Below, in pieces: positions 40,457-50,944 of a DNA stretch of 64,000 nt. The stretch lies in assembly GCF_030685535.1 (NCBI RefSeq), contig NZ_CP131601.1:496001-560000 (forward strand). Direction: 5' to 3'. Below the pieces are notes generated by a model. The model ran no database searches. It had not been told where the DNA came from and was given only the letters and a program-made list of their open reading frames with translations. Both the position numbers and the translations under genes were made by a program. How positions within the stretch are numbered: position 1 is the stretch's first letter; every line of letters begins with the position of its first letter. The DNA comes from Photobacterium leiognathi. GTDB taxonomy: Bacteria > Pseudomonadota > Gammaproteobacteria > Enterobacterales > Vibrionaceae.

Positions 40457-42238
40457 ATGTCCAAGCCTCTAGCTATCACCGATGTGGTATTGCGTGATGC
40501 ACACCAATCTTTATTTGCTACCCGTCTTCGCCTTGAAGATATGTTGCCAATTGCCGCTCAACTTGATGATGTGGGTTATTGGTCGTTAGAAACATGGGGC
40601 GGCGCTACTTTTGATTCGTGCATTCGTTATCTTGGTGAAGATCCTTGGGAGCGTCTGCGCGCATTAAAACAAGTGATGCCAAAAACACCTATGCAGATGT
40701 TACTTCGTGGACAAAATCTACTTGGCTATCGTCATTATGGTGATGATGTTGTAGAGAAGTTTGTTGAGCGCGCACACGCGAATGGTATGGATGTTTTCCG
40801 TATTTTTGATGCCATGAACGATGTACGTAACCTTGAAAAAGCAACTAAATCTGTTGTTGATGTTGGTGCTCATGCGCAAGGTACCATTTCTTACACAACT
40901 AGCCCTGTACATACATTAGATACATGGACTGATTTGGCTAAGCGTTTGGAAGATCTAGGCTGTCACTCGATTTGTATTAAAGATATGGCGGGGTTACTCA
41001 AGCCTTATGAAGCCGAAGAGCTGATCAAACGTATTAAAGCATCGTGTGATATTCCATTAGCCTTGCACTGTCATGCAACAACAGGACTTTCAACAGCAAC
41101 TGCCATGAAAGCAGTAGAAGCTGGACTCGATATTCTTGATACGTCTATTTCTTCAATGAGCCAAACTTACGGCCACACACCAACAGAAACGGTAGTCGCA
41201 ATGCTACAGGGTACTGGTCGTGATACGAACTTAGATCTTGAAAAGTTCGCACCTATTGCCAGCTATTTCCGTGATGTACGCAAAAAATATGCGAAATTTG
41301 AAGGCAGCTTAAAAGGTGTTGATGCACGTATTCTACTAGCACAAGTACCTGGTGGCATGCTGACTAACATGGAAAGTCAGTTAAAAGAGCAAGGTGCAGC
41401 CGATCGTTTTGATGAAGTATTAGAAGAGATCCCACGTGTACGTGAAGATCTTGGTTTTATTCCATTAGTTACGCCAACATCACAAATTGTCGGTACTCAG
41501 GCTGTATTGAATGTACTGACAGGTGAGCGTTATAAGAGCATCAGTAAAGAAACAGCCGGTATTTTAAAAGGCGAATACGGTGCTGCGCCTGCGCCAGTAA
41601 ATAGCGAGCTTCAAGCAAAAGTGCTTGATGGTGCTGAGCCAATCACTTGTCGTCCTGCTGATTTGATTGCTGATGAACTATCAACGTTAACAGATGAATT
41701 AGTGGCGAAAGCGAAAGCTGACGGTATTACACTTGCTGAGCAGCAAGTTGATGATGTATTAACTTACGCATTATTCCCACAAGTTGGGCTTAACTTCCTT
41801 AAAAATCGTAACAACCCTGATGCTTTCGAGCCAGCACCTACGGGTGAAGAGCTTGCTGTTGCCGCATCTGCTGTGAAAGCTGCTGCTGAGGTTGAAAGCT
41901 ATAGCGTACGTGTAAATGGTCAGGTTTATAACGTTGAAGTTGCAGAAGGTGGTGAGCTTTCTTCTGTGGAAGTGGCGCAACAGCCAGCATCAGCGCCTGT
42001 CGCTGCGCCTACGCCAAGTGCTGCTGCAGAGGCGGTAGGAGCACCGCTAGCGGGTAATATCTTTAAGATCAACGTTCAGCCAGGTCACCAAGTAACTGAA
42101 GGTGATGTGTTAGTGATCTTAGAAGCGATGAAGATGGAAACAGAAGTACGTGCAGCACGTAGTGGTGTCGTTGACCAACTACATGTTAAAGAAGGTGACT
42201 CTGTGACTGTTGGCTCGCCAATCATTAGCTTGGCATAA
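40457..42238 (+). CDS. oadA: Oxaloacetate decarboxylase alpha chain
   Basis: Biotin-dependent carboxyltransferase that removes CO2 from oxaloacetate and passes it to biotin. ATG 40457 with AAGGAG gives 593 residues. N-terminal carboxyltransferase domain ([19 protein letters not shown]; metal site [10 protein letters not shown]), Pro/Ala-rich linker ([18 protein letters not shown]), and C-terminal biotinyl domain with the biotin Lys in [11 protein letters not shown]. Acts with OadB and OadG in the inner membrane. Confidence 0.97.
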   Translation: MSKPLAITDVVLRDAHQSLFATRLRLEDMLPIAAQLDDVGYWSLETWGGATFDSCIRYLGEDPWERLRALKQVMPKTPMQMLLRGQNLLGYRHYGDDVVEKFVERAHANGMDVFRIFDAMNDVRNLEKATKSVVDVGAHAQGTISYTTSPVHTLDTWTDLAKRLEDLGCHSICIKDMAGLLKPYEAEELIKRIKASCDIPLALHCHATTGLSTATAMKAVEAGLDILDTSISSMSQTYGHTPTETVVAMLQGTGRDTNLDLEKFAPIASYFRDVRKKYAKFEGSLKGVDARILLAQVPGGMLTNMESQLKEQGAADRFDEVLEEIPRVREDLGFIPLVTPTSQIVGTQAVLNVLTGERYKSISKETAGILKGEYGAAPAPVNSELQAKVLDGAEPITCRPADLIADELSTLTDELVAKAKADGITLAEQQVDDVLTYALFPQVGLNFLKNRNNPDAFEPAPTGEELAVAASAVKAAAEVESYSVRVNGQVYNVEVAEGGELSSVEVAQQPASAPVAAPTPSAAAEAVGAPLAGNIFKINVQPGHQVTEGDVLVILEAMKMETEVRAARSGVVDQLHVKEGDSVTVGSPIISLA

Positions 42239-42247
42239 GAGGTAACC

Positions 42248-43381
42248 ATGGAAGGTTTATTAAAACTCTGGGCCGAAACAGGGATTGCGAACTTCGAGTT
42301 TGGTCAGATCGTGATGATCATCGTCGGGTGTGGTCTACTGTTTTTGGCTATTCGTAAGGGCTTTGAGCCGTTATTGCTATTGCCGATGGGATTCGGTGCC
42401 ATTCTTGCCAATATCCCTAATGCTGGGTTCACAGATCCAGGTGGTCTACTGTACTACATCTATTATGTGGGGATTGAAACGGGAATTTTCCCACTGCTGA
42501 TCTTCATGGGGGTTGGTGCCATGACCGACTTTGGTGCCTTGATTGCTAACCCTAAAACCTTGTTATTAGGTGCGGCAGCGCAGTTTGGTATTTTCTTTAC
42601 CTTATTCGGTGCAATTGTATTGAATGTTATACCGGGTATGGAATTTACGCTCGCTGATGCGTCATCAATCGCTATCATTGGTGGTGCGGATGGTCCTACA
42701 GCTATCTTCCTTGCAAGTCGCTTATCACCGGATCTTTTAGGTGCAATTGCGGTTGCGGCATATAGCTATATGGCGCTGGTGCCGATTATCCAGCCACCGA
42801 TCATGAAGGCGTTAACAACACCTGAAGAGCGTCAAATTCAGATGCAACAGCTTCGTCACGTAACGAAGATGGAAAAAGTATTGTTCCCATTAGCGGTATT
42901 GCTAATGACAATCTTGTTCCTACCATCAGCAACCCCACTGGTTGGTATGTTCTGTTTAGGTAACTTAATGCGTGAATCTGGTGTGGTTGATCGTCTGTCA
43001 AATACAGTACAGAACGAGCTTATTAACATTGTGACTATCATGCTTGGTTTAGGTGTAGGTTCAAAACTTGAAGCTGCAACATTCCTTCAGATCGAAACAC
43101 TGGGTATCTTGGTGCTAGGTGCGGTGGCATTCAGTGTCGGTACTGGCGGCGGTGTGTTAATGGCAAAAGCGTTAAACCGCTTTAGTAAAGAGCCAATTAA
43201 CCCACTGATCGGTGCGGCGGGGGTATCTGCGGTACCGATGGCGGCACGTGTGGTTAATAAAGTAGGTTTAGATGCAAACCCACAAAACTTCTTATTAATG
43301 CACGCAATGGGACCAAACGTGGCAGGGGTATTAGGCTCAGCAGTAGCTGCAGGTATTTTGTTAGCACTGGTTGGTGGCTAA
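42248..43381 (+). CDS. oadB: Oxaloacetate decarboxylase beta chain (Na+ pump)
   Basis: Integral membrane subunit that decarboxylates carboxybiotin and exports Na+. 377 residues, multiple hydrophobic helices, with the conserved ion-site region [17 protein letters not shown] and [14 protein letters not shown]. Nine bases after oadA. Its terminator is split by an IS50-like element 43 bases past the stop. Confidence 0.97.
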   Translation: MEGLLKLWAETGIANFEFGQIVMIIVGCGLLFLAIRKGFEPLLLLPMGFGAILANIPNAGFTDPGGLLYYIYYVGIETGIFPLLIFMGVGAMTDFGALIANPKTLLLGAAAQFGIFFTLFGAIVLNVIPGMEFTLADASSIAIIGGADGPTAIFLASRLSPDLLGAIAVAAYSYMALVPIIQPPIMKALTTPEERQIQMQQLRHVTKMEKVLFPLAVLLMTILFLPSATPLVGMFCLGNLMRESGVVDRLSNTVQNELINIVTIMLGLGVGSKLEAATFLQIETLGILVLGAVAFSVGTGGGVLMAKALNRFSKEPINPLIGAAGVSAVPMAARVVNKVGLDANPQNFLLMHAMGPNVAGVLGSAVAAGILLALVGG

Positions 43382-43414
43382 TACTTCCATAATTCGTTAT
43401 TAAAGATAAAGGCA

Positions 43415-43423
43415 GCATATCGC
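43415..43423. repeat. Left copy of 9-bp target duplication
   Basis: GCATATCGC immediately left of the insertion sequence; the same 9 bases recur at 44927-44935. Confidence 0.95.
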
Positions 43424-43434
43424 CTGTCTCTTGA

Positions 43435-44823
43435 TCACAAGTTATTGTGTTCAAGAGACTTAGCTAGCTCATATCCTTCAAGGATGGTTTGTAACCTAAA
43501 CCATCCTTGCCATAATGTCTTTACAGAAGCGCGACCAGTCCGCTTGGTATCTTTCCAGCCTCCTAATCGTGCAATGCCTCTGTAAGCCCATGATATATTC
43601 GGCGCTTCTTTCGGCAACGCTTTCTTCTCCAATTTTAACCACATGAGCTTCCACGACTTACCTTTTAACACCAATTCACAACTGTTATTGGATAACGCTT
43701 CAGATTCGTTCATAAACCTTAACTGGAGTAAACGAGTGGCAATAAAAGCCAAAATAACACTGAGCCTTTCTAAGTTATCTTTACTTTGCATTCTCAATTG
43801 TTCAACTTGCGTGCCTTCACTTTTCCAAACCTTGTGAAAATCTTCTATCAGCCACCGACGCTCATAATAACTGACGATTTTAAGTGCTTCTTCTTTATTT
43901 GTTACTGGCTCTGATGTCAGTAAATGCCATGCGAGTTTATCGTCACTTTTACCTTGCTCTATACATCCGACATAGTAGAGATGAATATTATCGAACTCTT
44001 TTTTATTGGCGGGAGACTTAAGTGTCACAGGGGCATATTTGATGTCTAGATGAGCCGTGCGGGATTTACGACCGCCTTTTTGCGGTATTTTTAGCTCTTT
44101 GCTTCCTGCTGATAACAACTTGGAAGCGTAGTCATAAAGACGATTATCATGCTCCTCGATACAGCGACTTTGCATTGAGCGAACGATAAATCGTTGTTGT
44201 TGCTCGTGCTTGTAAGTGAGGTACTCGAATAAATCGGCTTCTCTATCACATACAGAAATAACCTCTGACATTTTCTCGCCTAGTCGCTCTGCAACATGGC
44301 GAGATGCTTGCTCCCATTTATAACTTTCTTTTTCTTTGTACGGTCGAGTTGCGTGCTGGTGCCTCTGCCCTCGCTTTTTAATATCTCGAGTCCAACGTTG
44401 TTGTTCAATTAAACCAACAACTGTTTGAGTTTCGGGAGCAAAAAGCAAGGTTGAGTGAACGAACATCGCTCGGTGTCGATTACCTTGATTAGAGTGCCCG
44501 AGATCATCTCGTATGCTGCGATGTGAATAACTTAGAGAAGTAGTATCTTCTAATGCAAGAAGTGTTTGTTGCTCTAAAGCTTCTTGTGCTGTGACATAAA
44601 ATCCGGTTTCTGCAATATCTTCTGCTTTGATTTGCTCATTACGAACAAAACGATAAGCCCCTTCCATATCTGCAGGGGAGATGATGAGTTTTGAGACAGG
44701 TATACCAGGTTGCTCAGCCAGTGAGGCGGCTAGAGTGACGAGTCTTTGAGTTCGTCTTGGGTCATTAAGGTCGGCTTGACCGAATTGTTTTTGTGCCCAA
44801 AGAGTTGGTTCTATATAGGTCAT
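43435..44823 (-). CDS. IS4-family (IS50 group) transposase
   Basis: DDE transposase, 462 residues from ATG 44823, which has AAGGA 8-12 bases upstream; longer starts at 44832 or 44841 lack a ribosome-binding site. Similar throughout to Tn5 transposase: N-terminal FGQADLNDPRRTQRLVTLA, first Asp in LALEDTTSLSYSH, second Asp in VISVCDREADLFEYL, and the YREK signature YYERRWLIEDFHKVWK (Y-x2-R-x3-E-x6-K) with the catalytic Glu. No frameshift or missing catalytic residue, so the element may be active. Confidence 0.95.
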   Translation of the reverse strand: MTYIEPTLWAQKQFGQADLNDPRRTQRLVTLAASLAEQPGIPVSKLIISPADMEGAYRFVRNEQIKAEDIAETGFYVTAQEALEQQTLLALEDTTSLSYSHRSIRDDLGHSNQGNRHRAMFVHSTLLFAPETQTVVGLIEQQRWTRDIKKRGQRHQHATRPYKEKESYKWEQASRHVAERLGEKMSEVISVCDREADLFEYLTYKHEQQQRFIVRSMQSRCIEEHDNRLYDYASKLLSAGSKELKIPQKGGRKSRTAHLDIKYAPVTLKSPANKKEFDNIHLYYVGCIEQGKSDDKLAWHLLTSEPVTNKEEALKIVSYYERRWLIEDFHKVWKSEGTQVEQLRMQSKDNLERLSVILAFIATRLLQLRFMNESEALSNNSCELVLKGKSWKLMWLKLEKKALPKEAPNISWAYRGIARLGGWKDTKRTGRASVKTLWQGWFRLQTILEGYELAKSLEHNNL

Positions 44824-44875
44824 GATAATCATCCTTGTCATTGCTTTGATGATCAGATCATGAAACGTAAAATTA

Positions 44876-44910
44876 GTTCAAAAAAATCCCCAAGCTGCAG
44901 CTTAGGGATT
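44876..44910 (-). terminator. Insulating hairpin inside the IS right end
   Basis: AATCCCCAAGCT (44885-44896) / AGCTTAGGGATT (44899-44910), 11 of 12 paired, followed on the minus strand by a run of T. It points toward the transposase and lies upstream of it, where it would stop transcripts entering from outside. Confidence 0.7.
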
Positions 44911-44926
44911 TGTGTATAAGAGACAG

Positions 44927-44935
44927 GCATATCGC
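44927..44935. repeat. Right copy of 9-bp target duplication
   Basis: GCATATCGC to the right of the element. Joining 43411-43423 to 44936 onward, minus the IS and one repeat, rebuilds a 9-bp stem AAAGGCAGC/GCTGCCTTT with a T tract, the original oad terminator. Confidence 0.95.
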
Positions 44936-45027
44936 TGCCTTTTTTTGTTTTTAAGCATAATAAAAACGGTTTAAACGTTTATCGTCCAGTGGCACACTGC
45001 GTCATCAATATATTAAGGCGTTAATCA

Positions 45028-45474
45028 ATGACTGAGTTTTTTTCCGGTGATACGGGATTATGGGTGTTATTTGCAACCGGTTTTTTAAGTGCAACTTTGT
45101 TACCTGGTGGATCTGAGGCTAACCTTATTGCGGCAGTTAAGCTAGGTGATAACCCGATTTGGCAAATTGTTGCTGTTGTCGCAATAGGTAATACTTTAGG
45201 TGGTCTCACTAATTATTGGTTAGGGCTTTTACTTCCCGATAAAACTTCCGAGCAAAAACAGAGTCATAAAGCTTTATTGTGGTTAAAAAAATACGGTTAC
45301 TGGAGCTTGTTGCTAAGCTGGATGCCTATTATTGGTGATCCCTTATGTTTAGCGGCAGGCTGGCTACGCATGCGTTTTTGGTGGTGTGCTGTAGTTATAT
45401 TTATTGGAAAAACATTACGTTATATCGCATTAGCCGCAATTGTACTGGGACTTTTCCCATCATTACCGTTTTAA
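45028..45474 (+). CDS. YqaA-family inner-membrane protein (VTT/DedA-like)
   Basis: Small DedA-like membrane protein, 148 residues, several hydrophobic helices. SATLLPGGSE near the N-terminus, GNTLGGLTNYWLG, and the LLSWMPIIGDPLCLAAGW segment match E. coli YqaA closely. The VTT/SNARE-associated family is linked to lipid movement across membranes, but YqaA itself has no proven role. The M16 peptidase starts 12 bases after the stop, so the two may be co-transcribed. Its upstream region now begins at the IS right flank. Confidence 0.85.
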   Translation: MTEFFSGDTGLWVLFATGFLSATLLPGGSEANLIAAVKLGDNPIWQIVAVVAIGNTLGGLTNYWLGLLLPDKTSEQKQSHKALLWLKKYGYWSLLLSWMPIIGDPLCLAAGWLRMRFWWCAVVIFIGKTLRYIALAAIVLGLFPSLPF

Positions 45475-45485
45475 GGAATTCGAGA

Positions 45486-48336
45486 GTGCAAAAATGGATC
45501 CTGAGTGCAGCTGTGCTGTCACTAACGGGCTGTAGTCAATTTGTAGAGCAGTCATCAACGCAAGCGTTACCGAAAGGGGTGACGTTTGTCGAGCAAGTCA
45601 AAGCGGTGAAGGGAGAAGCTGTGATCCCTTATAGTAAATACCGTTTAGCCAATGGACTTACTGTTATTTTATCGCCTGATCATTCTGATCCGTTAGTGAA
45701 TGTGGATGTGACTTACCATGTTGGCTCAGCGCGCGAGCAACAAGGTAAATCAGGATTTGCTCACTTCTTTGAGCATATGATGTTCCAAGGCTCGAAACAT
45801 GTCGGCGATCAGCAGCATTTCAAATTGATCACTGAAGCTGGCGGTAATTTAAACGGCAGTACTAACCGAGATCGCACTAATTATTTTGAAACGGTACCAG
45901 CCAACCAATTAGAAAAAGTCTTGTGGCTTGAGTCCGATCGTATGGGCTTTTTGCTTGATGCGGTATCTCAGCGTAAGTTCGAAATTCAGCGTGATACGGT
46001 GAAAAACGAGCGTGCGCAAAATTTTGAAAACCGTCCGTATGGTTTGATTTATGAAAAAATGGCGGAAGCTTTATATCCACGTAGCCATCCATATTCATGG
46101 CAAACCATTGGCTATGTAGAAGATTTAGATCGTGTTGATGTTAACGATCTTAAAGCTTTCTTCCTGCGTTGGTACGGGCCAAACAATGCTACCTTAACCA
46201 TTGGTGGTGATATCAATAAAGCGCAGACATTGGAATGGGTGAATAAATACTTTGGCTCTATTCCACGAGGTCCAGAAGTAAAAAATGCACCGAAGCAGCC
46301 TGTGACATTGCCGTCTGATCGTTACATTACACTGCAAGATAATATTAAGCAGCCAATGTTAATGATGGGGTGGCCGACAGCGTATTTAGGCGCAGCAGAA
46401 CAACCATCATTGGATATGTTAGGCCAAGTGATTGGTAGCGGTACCAATAGCTTGCTCTATCAAAAACTGGTGAAAACAGGTAAAGCAGTTGATGCAGGCG
46501 CATTTCAAGATTGTGCAGAGCTCGCTTGTACCATGTATGTGTATGCGATGGCACCAAGTGGCGACAAAGGTCACCTAGATACATTACGTAAAGAAGTGAT
46601 GTCAGTCGTTAACGGTATTGAGCTACAAGGGATCAAGAAAGCCCAACTGGATGAAATTAAAGGTTCGGTTGAAGCGAGTGCGATTTATGGCTTACAAAGT
46701 GTCAGCGGTAAGGTCTCACAACTAGCGGCTTATCAGACATTCTTTGGTAACCCTAACTATATATCAACGGATCTAGCGAACATTGATAAAGTGAATACGC
46801 AAAGCGTTATGCGAGCGTACAACCAGTACATTTATCAGCACCCTAGTGTCACGCTAAGTGTTGTTCCACATGGTGAATTACAGCTTCAGGCGGCAAAACC
46901 TAACTATACGCCAGCTCCGCGCGTGTTACCGAAAAATACCAAGATTGAAGATAAAGATCTGGCGTATCGCACCGTCAAAGACAACTTTGATCGCTCAGTA
47001 ATGCCGAAGGCTTCAAAACCTGTTAAAGCGGTAATGCCAACCTTGTACGAGTTTAGCTTAGCGAATGGGATCAAAGTGATTGGTACTCAGTATCAAGAAA
47101 CCCCAACCATCAGCTTACAGTTAACAGTACCGAGCAGGGCGTCGTTTAGATCCGGCGAGTAAAGAGGGCTTAGCTGAGCTAACCGCAGCCATGATGAATG
47201 AAGGCTCAGAGAAGTTTACTGCTGAAGAAATAGCTTCTAAGTTAGATACGCTAGGCAGTAGTATTTCTGTTCATGCAGGGCTTTATGACACAACAATATC
47301 GCTAAGCACATTAACCAAAAACTTACCTGAAACCATGGCGCTATTGGAACAACGTTTATTCCATCCTGCGTTTACAGAAAGTGATTTTAACCGCCTTAAA
47401 AAGCAGATGATTGAAGGTATTGTTTATGAGCACCAAAGTGTTGATTGGTTAGCAAGCCAAGCAACCCGAGAAGTATTATTTAAAGGGACGGTATTTAGTC
47501 GTCCATCTGATGGTACGAAACAAACGTTGAGTCGTATTACGCTGCAAGATGTGAAAGATTTCTATAAGCGTTATTACACGCCAAACAGTGCTGATGCGGT
47601 TGTGGTAGGGGATATCACCCAATCTCAATTAACGAAAGCATTAGCGCCTATTGGTCAATGGCAAGGGGCACCAGCACCAAGTATTACGCCACAAGTTCTA
47701 CCTGTATTAAAGCAGCAAGCAATTTGGTTAGTGAATAAGCCTAATGCTCCACAAACGGTGATCCGTTTAGCGCGTCAAGGGATGCCATTTGATGCAACGG
47801 GGGAGCTATTTAAAACCCAGTTAGCTAACTTTAACTTAGCTGGTAACTTTAATAGCCGTATCAACATGAATTTACGTGAAGATAAAGGTTATACCTATGG
47901 CGCTGGCGGTTACTTCAGTGGTGGTAAAGAGGTAGGACTCGGCGTGTATTACGCTCAAGTTCGCGCGAATACTACTGTTGCTTCGATTAAAGAATTCTTA
48001 GCTGAACTTAAGAAAATGAGTACATCAGGGTTAACCGATAAAGAAGTTAACTTTATGCGCTTAGCGGTAGGTCAGCAAGATGCCCTTAGTTATGAAACAC
48101 CAAGCCAAAAAGCAGCCTTATTAGGTAATATCTTGGCTTATCATCTACCTAAAGATTTTGTCGCGCAACGTAATCATATTGTCGATAGCATCAGCAAATC
48201 CACGATGGATAAACTTGCCGAAAAATGGTTTAACCCTAAAGACTATCAAATCATTGTGGTTGGTGATGCGAAAAGCTTAGAACCACAATTGAAGACATTA
48301 GGGCTACCTGTTCATCTTCTCTCCCTAACGAAATAA
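45486..48336 (+). pseudogene. M16 (insulinase-like) zinc peptidase lipoprotein, +1 frameshift near 47133
   Basis: Two-domain M16 metallopeptidase. GTG 45486 with AAGGA upstream starts a lipoprotein signal (SLTGC, Cys16). The first domain has the inverted zinc motif HFFEH and downstream Glu (NERAQNFENRPYG). The frame ends at 47162 after a nonsense tail (SRASFRSGE). Dropping one base at about 47133 (CCG-A-GCA) rejoins the second frame as AGRRLDPASKEGLAELTAAMMNEGSE..., running to 48336, for a total of about 949 residues. The second half holds the inactive partner domain (LREDKGYTYGAGGYF). As written, the product lacks that half; the cause may be mutation or sequencing error. Confidence 0.9.
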
Positions 48337-48346
48337 TTGTGCTTTC

Positions 48347-48379
48347 GGTAACAACCAGTACAGGGTGCTGGTTGTTACC
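48347..48379. repeat. Perfect 12-bp inverted repeat before gshA
   Basis: GGTAACAACCAG (48347-48358) / CTGGTTGTTACC (48368-48379), loop of 9. There is no T run after it. Follows the M16 gene by 11 bases; a T-less terminator or mRNA 3'-end stabiliser is plausible. Confidence 0.75.
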
Positions 48380-48486
48380 ATTCAGTAAAAGTCTTTCGCA
48401 AGTTTTGCTGATATAAATGATGGTAATCACACGCAATAATGATTACTCTGTTTTCCTTAAATTAGATTAAAACGAGAATAGCCTTG

Positions 48487-50061
48487 ATGGATTTTTCACA
48501 GAGGTTACAGCAGCTTTCTACTCATGCTGATGCATTAACCCAGTTTGGGCGTGGACTTGAACGAGAGTCACTTCGAATTACTGCTGACAGGCATTTATCC
48601 CAACAACCTCATCCCGTGGCATTAGGTTCTGCACTAACCAATAAGTGGGTCACAACTGATTTTGCCGAATCATTGTTGGAATTTATTACACCAGTATCAA
48701 CCGATGTTGATCAGCTGTTATGGCAACTTGAAGATATCCATAAATTTGCTTTAAGCAAAATGGATGGTGAGCGTTTATAGTCAATGTCGATGCCATGTTT
48801 TGTTGGCTCGCAAGATGATATTACTTTAGCGCAATACGGTTCATCGAATACTGGACGTATGAAAACGCTTTACCGCGAAGGCTTGAAGCATCGCTATGGT
48901 AGCGTGATGCAGATCATCTCTGGTGTTCACTTTAACTTCTCATTCTCTGATAGTTTTTGGGATGGTCTATTTGGTGAGCAAACGCCAGAGCAACGCCAAG
49001 AATCAGTATCGGATGCATACTTTGGTTTGATCCGTAATTACTACCGTTTTGGTTGGTTAATTCCTTATTTATTTGGGGCGTCTCCTGCACTTTGTGGCTC
49101 TTTTATTAAAGACGACAAAGTGAAGGAATCATTTAGCAAAGTGGGTACAGGTACCTATTACTTAGAGAATGCAACAGCATTACGTTTAAGTGATTTGGGT
49201 TACACCAATAATGCGCAAAGCTCGTTGAAAATTGGCTTTAATAGCTTAGATCAGTACCTAGAAGGCTTAAATAAAGCGATTCATACTCCGTCAAAAGAGT
49301 TTGCTGACATTGGTGTGATTGTTGATGGTGAACGTCGTCAGCTAAACAGTAATGTGCTACAGATTGAAAATGAGCTTTATGCGCCAATTCGCGCAAAACG
49401 TGTTACCAAAAGTGGTGAAAAACCATCAGAAGCACTAAAGCGTGGCGGTGTTGAGTACATCGAAGTACGTTCGTTAGATGTAAACCCATTTAGCCCGATT
49501 GGTATCAGTGAAGATCAAGTTCGTTTCCTTGATTTATTCCTAACGTGGGCGGTATTAACACCATCTGCGGATATGGATGACAGCGAGTTAGCTTGCTGGC
49601 GTGATAACTGGAACCGTGTTGTGGTTGACGGTCGTAATCCTGAGCTAATGCTTAAGATTGGCTGTGCTGGTGAGCGTTTAAGCTTAAAAGATTGGGGTTC
49701 GCGTGTCTTTGCTGAATTGGAGCAAGTAGCGAAAACCATTGATGAGCTAAACGGTAACACTCTTTACCAACAAACATGTGAGCGTTTATTAGGTTGGATT
49801 CATCATCCTGAACGTACGCTCTCAGCGCAATTGCTTGAGCAAATTAAAGCGGAGCAAGGCATTGGTAATTTAGGTTACAAGTTAGCGGCACAACATTTAG
49901 GTTACCTAAATGAGCAAGGTTTCCGCTTTTATGATGCAAAAACGTTTGAACAAGAAGTACATCACTCAATAGAGAAGCAACAGCAAATCGAACGTGATGA
50001 CACTGTCTCTTTTGACGAATACCTTGATAACTATTTTGCCGACATTAATATCGGATTATAA
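48487..50061 (+). pseudogene. gshA: Glutamate-cysteine ligase, in-frame TAG at 48778
   Basis: Makes gamma-glutamylcysteine, the first step of glutathione synthesis. From ATG 48487 (TTG 48484 is in frame) the family sequence runs [25 protein letters not shown] to SKMDGERL, then TAG (48778-48780), then continues in the same frame with [35 protein letters not shown] through FNSLDQY and [15 protein letters not shown] to 50061. In E. coli the stop position is a Trp (MWPLSMPC), so TGG to TAG is the simplest change. Without it the protein is ~524 residues, the normal length. A restart at 48784 would lack the N-terminal part of the active site. Confidence 0.92.
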
Positions 50062-50102
50062 ATAGCAGCACAGAGAACGTGATAAGCTTCTCGTGTGAAT
50101 TA

Positions 50103-50137
50103 AAGCTGGTATCAGGACGGTACCAGCTTATTATTTT
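50103..50137 (+). terminator. gshA terminator
   Basis: AAGCTGGTA (50103-50111) / TACCAGCTT (50121-50129), loop of 9, followed by ATTATTTTTTA. Confidence 0.75.
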
Positions 50138-50261
50138 TTATATTTTGTGATGCGCACAGATATAACATGGATGATCATACCTTTCTTTCAGTTTCCATTC
50201 GCTTTCATCTTGCTATCCTGTCGTACTCAATCCATGCCTTATTTTTAACGTGCGAGTATAT

Positions 50262-50870
50262 ATGCAGCTTTCTCTTCGTTTCTTTTTGTTACTCGGTATC
50301 ACTTTCATTGTGACAGGGTGTGCCAGTGCGCCGCCACGGGATCAGTCGAATATTTGTAATATCTTCCGTCAGTACCCAAGTTGGTATGACGATGCTGTTG
50401 ATATGCAAAAAGAGTGGGGTACACCGATCAATGTGGCGATGGCAATTATTAAGCAAGAAAGTAGCTTTCGCCATGATGCTCAACCACCAAAAGATTACGT
50501 ACTAGGTTTTATTCCTTGGGGACGTGTGAGCAGTGCTTATGGTTACGCACAAGCGCAAGATCCAGCATGGGAAGATTTTCAAAAACACACCGGGCATGGT
50601 GGATCTCGTACCGACTTTGGTGATTCACTACAGTTTGTTGGCTGGTATACCCATGAAACGCAGCGTCAGCTTGGGATCTCTAAATGGGATGCGTATCGTC
50701 AATACCTTGCTTACCATGAAGGGCGAGGTGGCTATAAACGTGGAACGTATTGGAAAAAGCCATGGTTGACCAAGGTTGCGCGTAAAGTAGAGCAGCAATC
50801 GAAGAATTATGGTTGGCAGCTAAAACAGTGCCGCAAAGAATTAGAAAGTAATAGAAGCTGGTGGTTTTAA
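50262..50870 (+). CDS. SLT-domain lipoprotein, putative lytic transglycosylase
   Basis: Predicted outer-membrane lipoprotein that cleaves peptidoglycan. ATG 50262 starts a signal (LRFFLLLGITFIVTGC) with the lipobox Cys about residue 20; GTG 50250 is an alternative. The goose-lysozyme-like fold is shown by MAIIKQESSFRHDA with the catalytic Glu, and SSAYGYAQAQD. About 202 residues. Lies between gshA and luxS on the same strand. It resembles EmtA/MltE-type enzymes only in the motif region, so no gene name is given. Confidence 0.85.
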   Translation: MQLSLRFFLLLGITFIVTGCASAPPRDQSNICNIFRQYPSWYDDAVDMQKEWGTPINVAMAIIKQESSFRHDAQPPKDYVLGFIPWGRVSSAYGYAQAQDPAWEDFQKHTGHGGSRTDFGDSLQFVGWYTHETQRQLGISKWDAYRQYLAYHEGRGGYKRGTYWKKPWLTKVARKVEQQSKNYGWQLKQCRKELESNRSWWF

Positions 50871-50944
50871 TTCATAAGTTGCTAACTTAGGAAAAACACC
50901 AATAATTGAATAAGTCAGGATTTACGTGCAAGGAGAAGCAAACA

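Larger units (their letters stand above)
43424..44926 (-). mobile_element. IS50-like insertion sequence (IS4 family), 1503 bp
   Basis: Complete element. The left end reads CTGTCTCTTGATCACAAGT and the right end, read inward, CTGTCTCTTATACACAAAT: 15 of 19 bases identical, and close to the IS50/Tn5 ends (CTGACTCTTATACACAAGT). It is flanked by the 9-bp direct repeat GCATATCGC, the duplication size of IS50. It carries one transposase gene. It lies within the oadB terminator. I cannot give an ISfinder name. Confidence 0.95.

Noticed and set aside
48778..48780. Programmed stop-codon read-through or pyrrolysine insertion at the gshA TAG
   Set aside because: No read-through context or Pyl genes are visible, and the codon replaces a conserved Trp one base away from TAG; simple mutation or error is more likely.
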